From assembly GCF_001652265.1 (NCBI RefSeq), contig NZ_LWBS01000417.1, forward strand, positions 62,001 through 126,000: a DNA stretch of 64,000 nt, in the 5' to 3' direction. The position numbers and the translations under genes were made by a program. Position 1 is the stretch's first letter; each line of letters opens with the position of its first letter. The DNA is from Rhizobium leguminosarum. Its GTDB lineage: Bacteria; Pseudomonadota; Alphaproteobacteria; Rhizobiales; Rhizobiaceae. This document shows positions 54,977 to 63,418 of the stretch, piece by piece. Below the pieces are notes generated by a model. It saw nothing but the letters and a program-made list of their open reading frames with translations, ran no database searches and was not told where the DNA came from.

Positions 54977-55729
54977 ATGTCAGACACACTTTTTACGCGT
55001 GGCGATTTCAGCAGGAAAATACTGGAAATTCTGGATCACGTCGAATATCGCCGTGTCGAAAGCGGTGAAGACATGGAGGAAGTGGAGCGGCTGCGCTACA
55101 AGGCCTACAAGGCCCGTGACGCGCTGTCGCTTGCCCCGGAAGGCCTATTGGACGATGTCGATTTCGACAGCCATGCCTATATCTTCGGTCTCTACTATTA
55201 TGGCGAACTGGTCAGTACGATTCGAATTCACTATGTGACGCCGGAGCATCGTATCAGCCGGTCCGGAGAAGCCTTTCCCGAGGCGATGGATGAGCTTTTG
55301 GACGCCGGGCTGACCTTGATCGACCCAGCGCGGTTCGCGGCCGATCCGGAGTTCACCGCCGATATGCCATGGGTTCCCTATCTGACGCTGAGACCCGCCA
55401 TCGTTGCGGCAGCGCATTTCCGGGCGGACCGCGTTATTCAGTCCGTCCGGCCCCCGCATGCCGCCTTCTACAAGCGGGTCTTCTATGCCGATACCATCGT
55501 GCCCGGCCGACTGGCTGAAAGCTACGGGGTTGACGTGACGCTGATGGCGACGAATGTGATCGAGGTCGGGCGCAAGCTGTTGACGCGCTATCCCTTCTTC
55601 ATCTCCAGCGCCAGCGAGCAGCGCATGATGTTTTCGCGCAATCCCAACGATACGCTGCCGCCGCTCACCATCATTCCGACGGCGCGTTTCGTGCCGCCAG
55701 GCGAACTCGGCACCGATCTGCCGCTGTGA
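54977..55729 (+). CDS. LuxI/FeeM-like N-acyl amino acid synthase (GNAT fold)
   Basis: 250 residues. The N-terminal part has the acyl-homoserine-lactone-synthase-like pattern: YRRVESGEDMEEVERLRYKA, YIFGLYYYGELVSTIRIHYV and then WVPYLTLRPAIVAAAHFRAD. This fits the FeeM-like N-acyl amino acid synthase group rather than a true LuxI. No luxR-type gene is next to it. GAGCGGATCGAGAGA precedes the ATG. Its position just after the EAL gene is suggestive of signalling, but joint control is not shown. Confidence 0.75.
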   Translation: MSDTLFTRGDFSRKILEILDHVEYRRVESGEDMEEVERLRYKAYKARDALSLAPEGLLDDVDFDSHAYIFGLYYYGELVSTIRIHYVTPEHRISRSGEAFPEAMDELLDAGLTLIDPARFAADPEFTADMPWVPYLTLRPAIVAAAHFRADRVIQSVRPPHAAFYKRVFYADTIVPGRLAESYGVDVTLMATNVIEVGRKLLTRYPFFISSASEQRMMFSRNPNDTLPPLTIIPTARFVPPGELGTDLPL

Positions 55730-55954
55730 TCTGCCCTTGCCCCCGAGGGGGAGATGACGTGGCGACGGAAGCAGGGAAAATCAGCCGTCCTTCAAGGCCC
55801 GTTCCGGGGCTTTGAGGTGACGGTTGCCACGTGCGCCTGCGGCATTCTCATGCATTGCGCTTTCGCCTGTCATTGTGTAATCCCTGCAGGTAGGGATTAC
55901 CCTCGCCTAGAGGGAAATTAGGCAGCGCAGAGGCATTTCAGGGAGACGATATTT

Positions 55955-56179
55955 ATGGCCGAACATCATACCGGACCGGTCGAGACCGGCGCGCCAATGG
56001 ATTACAAAGAACATGAAAAGACCTACGACATGTTCATCGCCAGCGCGAAATACGGCTCGATGCTCCTCATCGTCCTCCTGCTTGCGATGACCGCCGGTTT
56101 CTTCGGCGGCGCCGGCCTTCTCGGTGGCCTCTTCGTCTTCATCATTCTTCTCGCCGCCGGCATCTTCCTGTTCCGCTGA
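55955..56179 (+). CDS. aa3-type cytochrome c oxidase subunit IV-like small protein
   Basis: 74 residues. A hydrophilic N-terminus (MDYKEHEKTYDMFIASAKYG) precedes two tightly spaced hydrophobic segments (MLLIVLLLAMTAGFFGGAGL and LGGLFVFIILLAAGIFLFR). The YxEHxxTYxxF opening is the mark of the bacterial aa3 oxidase subunit IV family. It lies far from the main cox operon and upstream of the transhydrogenase genes. Confidence 0.85.
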   Translation: MAEHHTGPVETGAPMDYKEHEKTYDMFIASAKYGSMLLIVLLLAMTAGFFGGAGLLGGLFVFIILLAAGIFLFR

Positions 56180-56198
56180 TCGCGTAGAATCAGAGGGT

Positions 56199-56240
56199 CA
56201 GAGCGTCCTTTGTGCGTCCGAAAGGACGCACGGCGCTCTG
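56199..56240. repeat. Short palindromic repeat family P, copy 3 (inverted orientation)
   Basis: Read on the minus strand it has the form of copies 1 and 2: GTGCGTCC/GGACGCAC arms, AAAGGACGCTCTG tail and CAGAGCG start. It lies between the small oxidase subunit and pntAA. Confidence 0.65.
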
Positions 56241-56335
56241 AGGGGAGGGGAGGCTTCTCCGAAGCTTTGTGAATGAGGTGCTTGGCCCGCGCAGGTGAGC
56301 CTGCGGCGGACTGGCTGACCCGGAGGAGGGGGCAG

Positions 56336-57484
56336 TTGGGCAATATCGTTTTCGTTGCAAGGGAAATTACGGGCGAGGAGACGCGTGTCGCAGCCTCCGC
56401 CGAAACCGTGAAGAAGATGAAGAATTTCGGCTTCGACGTCGTCGTCGAAGCCGGTGCCGGTGCGGCTTCGCGCATTCCAGACGGGGAGTTCGAGGCCGCG
56501 GGCGCCAGGATCGGCAGTTTTGCGGATGCAGCCTCCGCCGATGTGGTGTTGAAGGTGCGCCGGCCCAGCGGATCGGAAATCTCCGGCTATAAAAGCGGCG
56601 CCGTGATCATCGCCATCATGGATCCCTACGGCAATGACGAAGCGATCGCGGCACTGGCAAGTGCCGGGCTTTCGGCCTTCGCGATGGAACTGATGCCGCG
56701 CATTACCCGCGCCCAGTCCATGGACGTGCTGTCGTCCCAGGCCAATCTCGCCGGTTACCAAGCCGTCATCGAGGCTGCAGCGGTCTATGACCGCGCCATG
56801 CCGATGATGATGACGGCGGCTGGCACCGTGCCGGCCGCCAAGGTCTTCGTCATGGGCGCCGGCGTCGCAGGTCTTCAGGCGATTGCGACCGCGCGGCGTC
56901 TCGGCGCGGCGGTCTCGGCCACCGATGTTCGCCCCGCCGCCAAGGAGCAGGTCGCCTCGCTCGGCGCCAAGTTCATTGCCGTCGAGGACGAGGAGTTCAA
57001 GGCGGCGGAAACGACCGGCGGCTATGCCAAGGAAATGTCGTCCGGCTATCAGGCGAAACAGGCGGCTCTGGTTGCCGAACACATCGCCAAGCAGGATATC
57101 GTCATCACCACCGCGCTGATCCCCGGTCGTGCGGCGCCGCGGCTCGTTTCGCAGGCCATGCTCGCCTCGATGAAATCAGGTGCGGTCGCCGTCGATCTCG
57201 CGGTCGAACGCGGCGGCAATATCGAGGGCGTCGTCCCCGGCGAGATCGCCGATGTGGAAGGCGTCAGGGTGATCGGTTTCGCCAACATGCCGGGCCGGGT
57301 TGCGGCCAGCGCCTCGGCGCTCTACGCCAAGAACCTCGTCACCTTCCTCGAGACTATGGTCAACAAGGAAACCCGGAGCGTCGTCGTCAATCTCGACGAC
57401 GAACTCGTCAAGGCGACGATGCTGACCTATGCCGGCGACGTCGTTCATCCCGCCTTCGGCGGCGCGAAGAAGGGAGACATCTGA
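56336..57484 (+). CDS. pntAA: NAD(P) transhydrogenase subunit alpha part 1 (dI)
   Basis: 382 residues from a TTG at 56336 behind AGGAGGGGGCAG; this gives LGNIVFVAREITGEETRVAA, the usual N-terminus, while the frame extends 21 codons further upstream. The NAD(H)-binding domain has AKVFVMGAGVAGLQAIATAR near residue 170. SSGYQAKQAALVAEHIAKQD and TALIPGRAAPRLVS are family marks. It couples hydride transfer between NADH and NADP to proton flow. Stop and next start overlap as TGATG. Confidence 0.93.
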   Translation: MGNIVFVAREITGEETRVAASAETVKKMKNFGFDVVVEAGAGAASRIPDGEFEAAGARIGSFADAASADVVLKVRRPSGSEISGYKSGAVIIAIMDPYGNDEAIAALASAGLSAFAMELMPRITRAQSMDVLSSQANLAGYQAVIEAAAVYDRAMPMMMTAAGTVPAAKVFVMGAGVAGLQAIATARRLGAAVSATDVRPAAKEQVASLGAKFIAVEDEEFKAAETTGGYAKEMSSGYQAKQAALVAEHIAKQDIVITTALIPGRAAPRLVSQAMLASMKSGAVAVDLAVERGGNIEGVVPGEIADVEGVRVIGFANMPGRVAASASALYAKNLVTFLETMVNKETRSVVVNLDDELVKATMLTYAGDVVHPAFGGAKKGDI

Positions 57485-57882
57485 TGGCCAGTGAAGCAAT
57501 GGACAGGGCGCTGGAGCAGCTCGACCAGGCGGTGACTGCCGTGATCACGGCGGCGGCCCAGGCGCCGGAAGCGGCAAGCGCTGCGACCGGCGGGGCGATC
57601 GATCCCTTCGTCTTCCAGCTCGCCATCTTCGTATTGTCGATCTTCGTCGGCTATTACGTCGTGTGGTCGGTGACGCCAGCGCTGCACACACCGCTGATGG
57701 CCGTCACCAATGCGATCTCCTCCGTCATCGTCGTCGGCGCGCTTCTGGCGGTCGGCATCTCGACCAGCGGGCTTGCGACCGGCTTTGGTTTCGTCGCCCT
57801 CGTGCTCGTCTCGGTGAACATCTTCGGCGGTTTCCTCGTCACGCAGCGGATGCTTTCGATGTACCGCAAGAAGGACCGGTGA
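57484..57882 (+). CDS. pntAB: NAD(P) transhydrogenase subunit alpha part 2
   Basis: 132 residues. After a helical, Ala-rich N-terminus, membrane helices appear: FVFQLAIFVLSIFVGYYVVW, TNAISSVIVVGALLAVGIST and FGFVALVLVSVNIFGGFLVT. HTPLMAVTNAISSV is highly conserved in this subunit. The split alpha chain is the alphaproteobacterial arrangement. It overlaps pntAA by 1 nt and precedes pntB by 7 nt. Confidence 0.94.
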   Translation: MASEAMDRALEQLDQAVTAVITAAAQAPEAASAATGGAIDPFVFQLAIFVLSIFVGYYVVWSVTPALHTPLMAVTNAISSVIVVGALLAVGISTSGLATGFGFVALVLVSVNIFGGFLVTQRMLSMYRKKDR

Positions 57883-57889
57883 GGGACCG

Positions 57890-59284
57890 ATGACCAATAT
57901 CGCAGCCTTCCTCTACCTCGTCTCCGGCGTGCTCTTCATCCTGGCGCTGCGCGGCCTGTCGCACCCAGCCACCAGCCGCAAGGGCAATCTCTACGGCATG
58001 ATCGGCATGGGGATCGCGATCCTGACGACTCTGGTGCTGGCGACCCCGAATTTCGGCGGCTTCGTGCTGATCGTCCTTGGCCTTGCCATCGGCGGCAGCG
58101 TCGGCGCCTATGTCGCCCGCACCATCCCCATGACCTCGATGCCGCAGCTCGTCGCCGGTTTCCATTCGCTGGTCGGCCTTGCCGCCGTGTTGGTCGCGGC
58201 TTCCGCGCTCTATACGCCTGCCTCCTTCGGCATCGGCGAGATCGGCCATATTCACACCGAGGCGCGCATCGAGATGGCGCTCGGCGTGGCGATCGGAGCG
58301 CTGACCTTCACCGGTTCGATCATCGCCTTCCTGAAGCTCGACGGACGCATGTCCGGCAAGCCGATCCTGCTGCCTTACCGGCATGTGATCAATGCGAGCC
58401 TGCTGGTGCTGATCGTGCTCTTCATCATCGGGCTCGCCGCCACCGAAAGCCGTTTCGACTTCTGGGCCGTCGTGGCCTTGTCGCTGGCGCTCGGCGTTCT
58501 GCTGATCGTGCCGATCGGCGGGGCCGATATGCCCGTCGTCGTTTCGATGCTGAACTCCTATTCAGGCTGGGCCGCGGCCGGCATCGGCTTCACGCTCGGC
58601 AATCTGGCGCTGATCATCACCGGCGCGCTCGTCGGCTCCTCTGGCGCGATCCTTTCCTACATCATGTGCAAGGGCATGAACCGTTCCTTCGTCTCCGTCA
58701 TCCTCGGCGGTTTCGGCGGCGAGACGGCGTCCGGTGGACCCGACACATCAGACAAGACGGTCAAGCTCGGCTCGGCCGAGGATGCGGCTTATCTGATGGC
58801 CAACGCATCGAAGGTTATCATCGTGCCGGGATACGGCATGGCGGTCGCCCAGGCCCAGCATGCGCTGCGCGAACTTGCCGACAATCTGAAGAAGAACGGC
58901 GTCGAGGTGAAATATGCGATCCACCCGGTCGCAGGCCGGATGCCCGGCCACATGAACGTGTTGCTCGCCGAAGCGAATGTTCCGTATGACGAGGTTTTCG
59001 AGCTGGAGGATATCAACTCGGAATTCGCCCAGGCCGACGTCGCCTATGTCATCGGCGCCAATGACGTCACCAATCCGGCGGCTCGCGACGACAAGACTTC
59101 GCCGATCTACGGCATGCCGATCCTCGACGTCGACCGGGCAAAGACCTGCCTCTTCGTCAAGCGCTCGCTCGGTTCGGGTTATGCCGGCATCGACAATACG
59201 CTGTTCTACAAGGATGGTACGATGATGCTGCTCGGCGATGCGAAGAAGATGACCGAGGATATCAACAAAGCGCTCGCGCACTGA
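57890..59284 (+). CDS. pntB: NAD(P) transhydrogenase subunit beta
   Basis: 464 residues. About eight membrane helices are followed by the NADP-binding dIII domain (from about residue 285: VIIVPGYGMAVAQAQHALRE, GHMNVLLAEANVPYDEVFEL, KTCLFVKRSLGSGYAGIDNT). MPQLVAGFHSLVGLAAVLVA is a conserved membrane segment. It completes the proton-pumping transhydrogenase that supplies NADPH. Confidence 0.96.
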   Translation: MTNIAAFLYLVSGVLFILALRGLSHPATSRKGNLYGMIGMGIAILTTLVLATPNFGGFVLIVLGLAIGGSVGAYVARTIPMTSMPQLVAGFHSLVGLAAVLVAASALYTPASFGIGEIGHIHTEARIEMALGVAIGALTFTGSIIAFLKLDGRMSGKPILLPYRHVINASLLVLIVLFIIGLAATESRFDFWAVVALSLALGVLLIVPIGGADMPVVVSMLNSYSGWAAAGIGFTLGNLALIITGALVGSSGAILSYIMCKGMNRSFVSVILGGFGGETASGGPDTSDKTVKLGSAEDAAYLMANASKVIIVPGYGMAVAQAQHALRELADNLKKNGVEVKYAIHPVAGRMPGHMNVLLAEANVPYDEVFELEDINSEFAQADVAYVIGANDVTNPAARDDKTSPIYGMPILDVDRAKTCLFVKRSLGSGYAGIDNTLFYKDGTMMLLGDAKKMTEDINKALAH

Positions 59285-59296
59285 TCGACGCAGATA

Positions 59297-59316
59297 CAGC
59301 CGCCTTCCGGCGGCTG
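59297..59316 (+). terminator. Hairpin after pntB
   Basis: CAGCCGCC pairs with GGCGGCTG around TTCC, 13 nt after the pntB stop. The following CTTCGTTC is only weakly T-rich. Confidence 0.55.
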
Positions 59317-59370
59317 CTTCGTTCATGCGGCAGGCCACCGCTGTCTGCCTTGGCTGGCCGGCCGCTTTCG

Positions 59371-59853
59371 TCAGGTCTCGCCCGGCACGAGTGTCATCTT
59401 TTCGACGCCGATCGCCAAGTTCAGGCCTTCCTGAGCCTGGACGTTCAACGGCTGCAGCATGAAGGCCTTGTCGGTGCCGCCGGCGATGACCTTGGCGCCG
59501 GCGCCTGCGCCGATGCTCGCATCGGCGCCGACCCCGTAATATTCGCCGGCAAGAGCGAATTGCGGAATATCCGTGCCGGTCTTTGCCAGCACCTGCCAGA
59601 TCATGACGCTCTTGCCGGTCTGGCCGATATCGAGGCCGAATTTCTCGATTTTGCCGGCATAGACTGCCTTGGCGCCGCCGGCCGCCGGCGTATAGGTGCA
59701 GATAAGGTTCTTCTGCGAGGTGACGATCAAACCCTGACCGCCATCCGATCCGCAGACCAGACGGCCAAGCGTGACATAGTTTTCCGCGCCCGCCGGGCTC
59801 GCCCAGGCAGCGGCCGTCAATGCCGCGGCTGCGATCATCATTTGCTTGAACAT
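59371..59853 (-). CDS. DUF992 periplasmic protein
   Basis: 160 residues. The signal peptide (FKQMMIAAAALTAAAWASPA, cleaved near GAEN) is followed by the DUF992 pattern: LGRLVCGSDGGQGLIVTSQK, LICTYTPAAGGAKAVYAGKI, GLDIGQTGKSVMIWQVLAKT, YYGVGADASIGAGAGAKVIA. Conserved Cys residues in the first half could form a disulfide. Function unknown; the family is typical of Rhizobiales. It is 62 nt downstream of the HWE kinase gene and may be cotranscribed. Confidence 0.85.
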   Translation of the reverse strand: MFKQMMIAAAALTAAAWASPAGAENYVTLGRLVCGSDGGQGLIVTSQKNLICTYTPAAGGAKAVYAGKIEKFGLDIGQTGKSVMIWQVLAKTGTDIPQFALAGEYYGVGADASIGAGAGAKVIAGGTDKAFMLQPLNVQAQEGLNLAIGVEKMTLVPGET

Positions 59854-59915
59854 GGTCTTTCTCCTTTGGAACGACCTGTCCGAAACGGGTGGAGGTAGCG
59901 ATTGTTCCGGGACTT

Positions 59916-61568
59916 TTATTCCCGCTCCAGCGTGGCGCGCTGGGCCGTCAGCACCCATAACAGGCCTTCGGGCCGGAAGTCGATCTCAACCGTGCCGCGG
60001 AACGCGGAGGCGGCATGGGCCTTGATAACGGTCGTGCCGAAGCCCGAGCGTGATGGCTCCGTGACCGGCGGGCCGCCGCGCTCTTCCCAGGTGAAGCGGA
60101 GCAGGGCCTCCGGCTTGTCTTCCTCCTTGACGTCGCGCCATTCGAAGCGGACACGGCCTTGCGGTACGGAGAGCGCACCGTACTTCACCGAATTGGTGGC
60201 GAGTTCATGCAAGGCGAGACCGAGATTCTGCACGGCATCCGGTTTCAGCACAAAGTCTTCGCCGCTGATGTCGATCTGCTCGCGCGATTGCGGGAAGGCG
60301 TGCAAATGGATGTCGACGACCCGCCGCAGAGATACCCCTCCCCATTGTTCGCTGGTCAGGAGCTCGATCGAACGCACCAATCCCTCTAGGCGGTCGGCGA
60401 CGGCGGCGCGGAAGGCCTCGACGCTATCTGACTGCTTGGCGAGCTGGCGCATCATTGCCTGGGCAAGTGTCAGAAGATTCTTGGTGCGGTGGACGAGCTC
60501 GTGCATGACGAAACGCAGCCGGTCCTCGGTCTGGCTACGATCGAAAGAGGCATTCGAAAGGGCAATCGCCACCTGGTTCGCCTCGATGACGCTGGTCTCG
60601 ACAGGCGAGACGATATGGCCTTCGCCCATGCGGTTCGCCATGTCGGCGATATCGCGGATGGTGGTGCGCACCTGTCTTGCGACGGCATAGGCAGCCAGCA
60701 CGGCGACGAGCACCAGTGCCACGCCACCGATGATGAGGAAACGCCAGGTGCTGAGGATCGACGCCTGGGCGATCGGTCCCCAGATCACCGTCTTCCACGA
60801 CCAACCGGGAATTTGGGCATAACCGAGGAGCATGTGCGGCAGGATCTTCTCGTCTTGGAAGACGCCGCGGGACACGGTGAGCGCTGGTAGAATGCGTGGG
60901 TCGAAGGGCGTGCCGGGTTGGAGATTGGCAGGGCCGGTGGCTGCAACGACGTGGCCGCTCTCATCGATGACCGCGGCCGACCAGCCGGGCGCAAGGCCCT
61001 CGGTGGTCACGAGCTTGCCCAGATCCTTGGCGTCCTGCGTGATGATGAGGGCCGCAACCGGATCATTCTTCCGTGGCAGGGTGACGTTATAGACCCATTC
61101 GCCGCTGGTCCGGCCGCGAAAGACGTCCGATGCCTCGATGCGGCCGGAAGCCATGACCGCCTCGAGCGCGGGGATGTTCGCCGTCTTGCCGAGCGGCGTG
61201 CCGAACGCCCGGCGCGTGTTCAGTAGCTGCTGGCCGGTGCGGTCGACGGCGATGACGAAAAGCGTGTTGTCTCTAAGGGCCGTTTCCGTGCGCTCGTGGA
61301 AGGAGGCGAGATTGCCGTTTTCAAGCTCCGGCGAACTCGAAAGCAGCCGCAGCGTCGTTGCCATGTCCTGAAGCTGCCGGTCGATGATGCGTGAAAGGGC
61401 AAGCGCATCCTGGGCCGTCTCGCGCTTCAGCGTCGAACGCTGGTTATCCTCCAACTGCAGCAGAAGCAGCGCTACGAAGGCGAAGATCGGCACTGCGATC
61501 GCCACCGCCATGGCGACGAGGTAGGTTCCGATCGAGGCTTTCGGAAAGAACAGCGCGACGATCCTCAT
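59916..61568 (-). CDS. HWE-family sensor histidine kinase with extracytoplasmic sensor
   Basis: 550 residues. Two transmembrane helices (residues 12-32, about 275-295) flank a double-Cache-like sensor (SGRIEASDVFRGRTSGEWVY). A HAMP-like segment follows (QVRTTIRDIADMANRMGEGH). The phospho-acceptor box is RFVMHELVHRTKNLLTLAQA. The ATPase part has GLALHELATNSVKYGAL and the HWE-defining WxE in LRFTWEERGGPPVTEP. No response regulator adjoins it; in Rhizobiales such kinases often feed the general stress response, which is inference here. Confidence 0.92.
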   Translation of the reverse strand: MRIVALFFPKASIGTYLVAMAVAIAVPIFAFVALLLLQLEDNQRSTLKRETAQDALALSRIIDRQLQDMATTLRLLSSSPELENGNLASFHERTETALRDNTLFVIAVDRTGQQLLNTRRAFGTPLGKTANIPALEAVMASGRIEASDVFRGRTSGEWVYNVTLPRKNDPVAALIITQDAKDLGKLVTTEGLAPGWSAAVIDESGHVVAATGPANLQPGTPFDPRILPALTVSRGVFQDEKILPHMLLGYAQIPGWSWKTVIWGPIAQASILSTWRFLIIGGVALVLVAVLAAYAVARQVRTTIRDIADMANRMGEGHIVSPVETSVIEANQVAIALSNASFDRSQTEDRLRFVMHELVHRTKNLLTLAQAMMRQLAKQSDSVEAFRAAVADRLEGLVRSIELLTSEQWGGVSLRRVVDIHLHAFPQSREQIDISGEDFVLKPDAVQNLGLALHELATNSVKYGALSVPQGRVRFEWRDVKEEDKPEALLRFTWEERGGPPVTEPSRSGFGTTVIKAHAASAFRGTVEIDFRPEGLLWVLTAQRATLERE

Positions 61569-62020
61569 CTGCCGCAATTCAAAATGTTGCAATGTCCTTT
61601 GCGCGTCTGAAAAGACGCGCAGCGCTGTAATGCGCGTGGCCCGCAACGTTTTTCGCTTGCGGCCAGGACAGCAAAGATCCACATCTCTCGCAAACCGCCC
61701 CCAACACGTGTTCAAACGTCCGATAGCGGGCTATCGAAGCAGGTCCATGTTAGGGGGAGCAAGGGCAGGTTGCAACATACTATGACAGGCCATCGATGAT
61801 GACGGACCCTTTTTTCGGCTTCTCTTGGCAAGGCGGTGCGGCTGACTTTGCGGCCGGGTGGATATTCCTCCGCCCGGCGTGGCGCGATATCACATCGATG
61901 ATATCTGGAAGCTGGAAGATTCGGTTGAATCATCAGGCCCTGGCCGGTAGCCCGATGGGCGGTGCGAGCGGCAAGAGTCCGTTGCGGGCTGCCCGATGCT
62001 CCGGGCCGTCCAGTCATGTC
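61569..62020. other. Intergenic region of about 450 nt
   Basis: No gene is evident. It holds palindrome family P copy 4 (61591-61631), the palindrome AACACGTGTT (61703-61712), the inverted pair CGATAG/CTATCG (61721-61736) and arms GATATC at 61886-61891 and 61900-61905. It must contain the HWE kinase promoter on the minus strand; no clear -35/-10 was identified. Confidence 0.55.
61591..61631. repeat. Short palindromic repeat family P, copy 4 (inverted orientation)
   Basis: GCGCGTCT pairs with AGACGCGC around GAAA, preceded by TGTCCTTT and followed by AGCGCTGT. On the minus strand this matches copies 1-2. It lies just upstream of the HWE kinase start. Confidence 0.63.
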
Positions 62021-62890
62021 CTAGCCGGCTGAAGCGACGCCGACGCGGGCAAGGCCGTCGCGAGCCGGCTGGTATTTGGGATCGAGGCCGACCGCGTGGC
62101 GATAGGAGCGGGCCGCCTTCGCCTTGTCGCCGCGGCGTTCGTAGACGAGCGCCTGGTTGGCCCAGGATTCGGCGATGTTGCCGTTAAGCTCGATCGCATG
62201 GTTGAAATCGGCAAATGCGTTGTCATCGTCGTTCAGCGCGATATAGGAAATGCCGCGGCCATTATAAGGCTCTGGCGAATTCGGCGCGAGCGAGATCGCT
62301 TTCGAGAAATCGTCGATTGCCTTATCCTGCTGATTGCGCTTCTGATAGATCAGGCCACGATTGTGATAGGCGCGGCCATCGGTGGTGCCGAGCTGGATCG
62401 CCTTGTCGAAATCGTTGAAGGCCTGGTCGTCCTGGCCGGCCATGCGGTAGACATTGCCGCGGCCGATATAGGCGACGTCGTAGCTCGGATTGATCTGCAG
62501 GGCGGCATTGTAGTCGGCAATCGCCTGGGCCTGCTGGCCCATATTGCGATAGACGAGGGCGCGGTTGGCGTAAGCCTGGAAAAACCGCGGATTGATCTGC
62601 AGCGCCGTATTGAAATCGTTCAGTGCCGGGCGGAACTGGCCAGCGCGGCCATAGGCGGAACCACGGACGTTGTAACCTTCCGGATCCCGCGGATTGGCGT
62701 TGATAACCGCCGTCAGCGAAGCGATATTTTCTTCCGAACCCTGCGCCTTATCGATGCGGATCACGGCATCCGAGGTATTGGTCGTGTCGCAGCCGGCGAG
62801 GCCGAACATTGCCGCCAGCGCCAAAGCGGTCAGGAACGTCGTTTTCTGCAAGCGCAAAGCGCGGGACGGATTGAAGGTGTTGACAGCCAT
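62021..62890 (-). CDS. TPR-repeat lipoprotein
   Basis: 289 residues from the ATG giving MAVNTFNPSRALRLQ. A lipobox ends the signal peptide (ALALAAMFGLAGC, then DTTN), so it is probably an outer-membrane or periplasmic lipoprotein. About six tetratricopeptide repeats follow (PEGYNVRGSAYGRAGQFRPA; FQAYANRALVYRNMGQQAQA; VAYIGRGNVYRMAGQDDQAF; RAYHNRGLIYQKRNQQDKAI). TPR lipoproteins such as NlpI act as scaffolds for envelope enzymes; the partner is unknown. Confidence 0.9.
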   Translation of the reverse strand: MAVNTFNPSRALRLQKTTFLTALALAAMFGLAGCDTTNTSDAVIRIDKAQGSEENIASLTAVINANPRDPEGYNVRGSAYGRAGQFRPALNDFNTALQINPRFFQAYANRALVYRNMGQQAQAIADYNAALQINPSYDVAYIGRGNVYRMAGQDDQAFNDFDKAIQLGTTDGRAYHNRGLIYQKRNQQDKAIDDFSKAISLAPNSPEPYNGRGISYIALNDDDNAFADFNHAIELNGNIAESWANQALVYERRGDKAKAARSYRHAVGLDPKYQPARDGLARVGVASAG

Positions 62891-63025
62891 TCGGGCTCGC
62901 TTTCCCCATGCGGCATATCCGGTGCGCGGATATGCGATCCTCAGCGGCAAACTAAAAAAGGCGGCGGCGAACCCATCGCCCCCGCCACAATGCATCTGAA
63001 AACGTCGAAAAAACGACGGAAATGC

Positions 63026-63241
63026 TCAGCGCGCTGCAACCAGACCCTCGCGCTGAGCGCGCTTACGGGCCAGCTTGCGAACACGGCGAACAGCCTCGGC
63101 CTTTTCGCGAGCACGCTTCTGCGACGGCTTCTCGTAGTAGTCGCGCATCTTCATTTCGCGGAAAATGCCTTCGCGCTGCATCTTCTTCTTGAGAGCGCGG
63201 AGAGCCTGATCAACATTGTTATCGCGGACAAGTACCTGCAC
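63026..63241 (-). CDS. rpsU: 30S ribosomal protein S21
   Basis: 71 residues from GTG 63241, giving the conserved [20 protein letters not shown]. The basic body ([20 protein letters not shown]) is typical S21. The frame extends upstream, but no relative begins there; AAAGGA lies upstream, 11 nt before the GTG. S21 binds the 30S platform near the anti-Shine-Dalgarno region and aids initiation. Confidence 0.94.
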   Translation of the reverse strand: MQVLVRDNNVDQALRALKKKMQREGIFREMKMRDYYEKPSQKRAREKAEAVRRVRKLARKRAQREGLVAAR

Positions 63242-63418
63242 GAGAATCACGTTCCTTTGGTTGGTTGATGCCGGAGGCGGCGCAGCGGCCAGAGGCAAAA
63301 CAATAACGTTCGCGCGGCCGCAGCCTTGCGATTGGTGATGCGGGATACCAGATTGGGCACGGGAAGTCCAGATGGATATGGGAGGCGCACGGAAAAATCA
63401 TGCTTGCCCGATATCCGG

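Noticed and set aside
54977..55729. Canonical LuxI quorum-sensing synthase
   Set aside because: No LuxR gene is adjacent and the match is only to the general fold; an N-acyl amino acid synthase is as likely.
61569..62020. tRNA or small RNA gene in the gap
   Set aside because: No cloverleaf-like arms or T-loop sequence was found; only short palindromes are visible.
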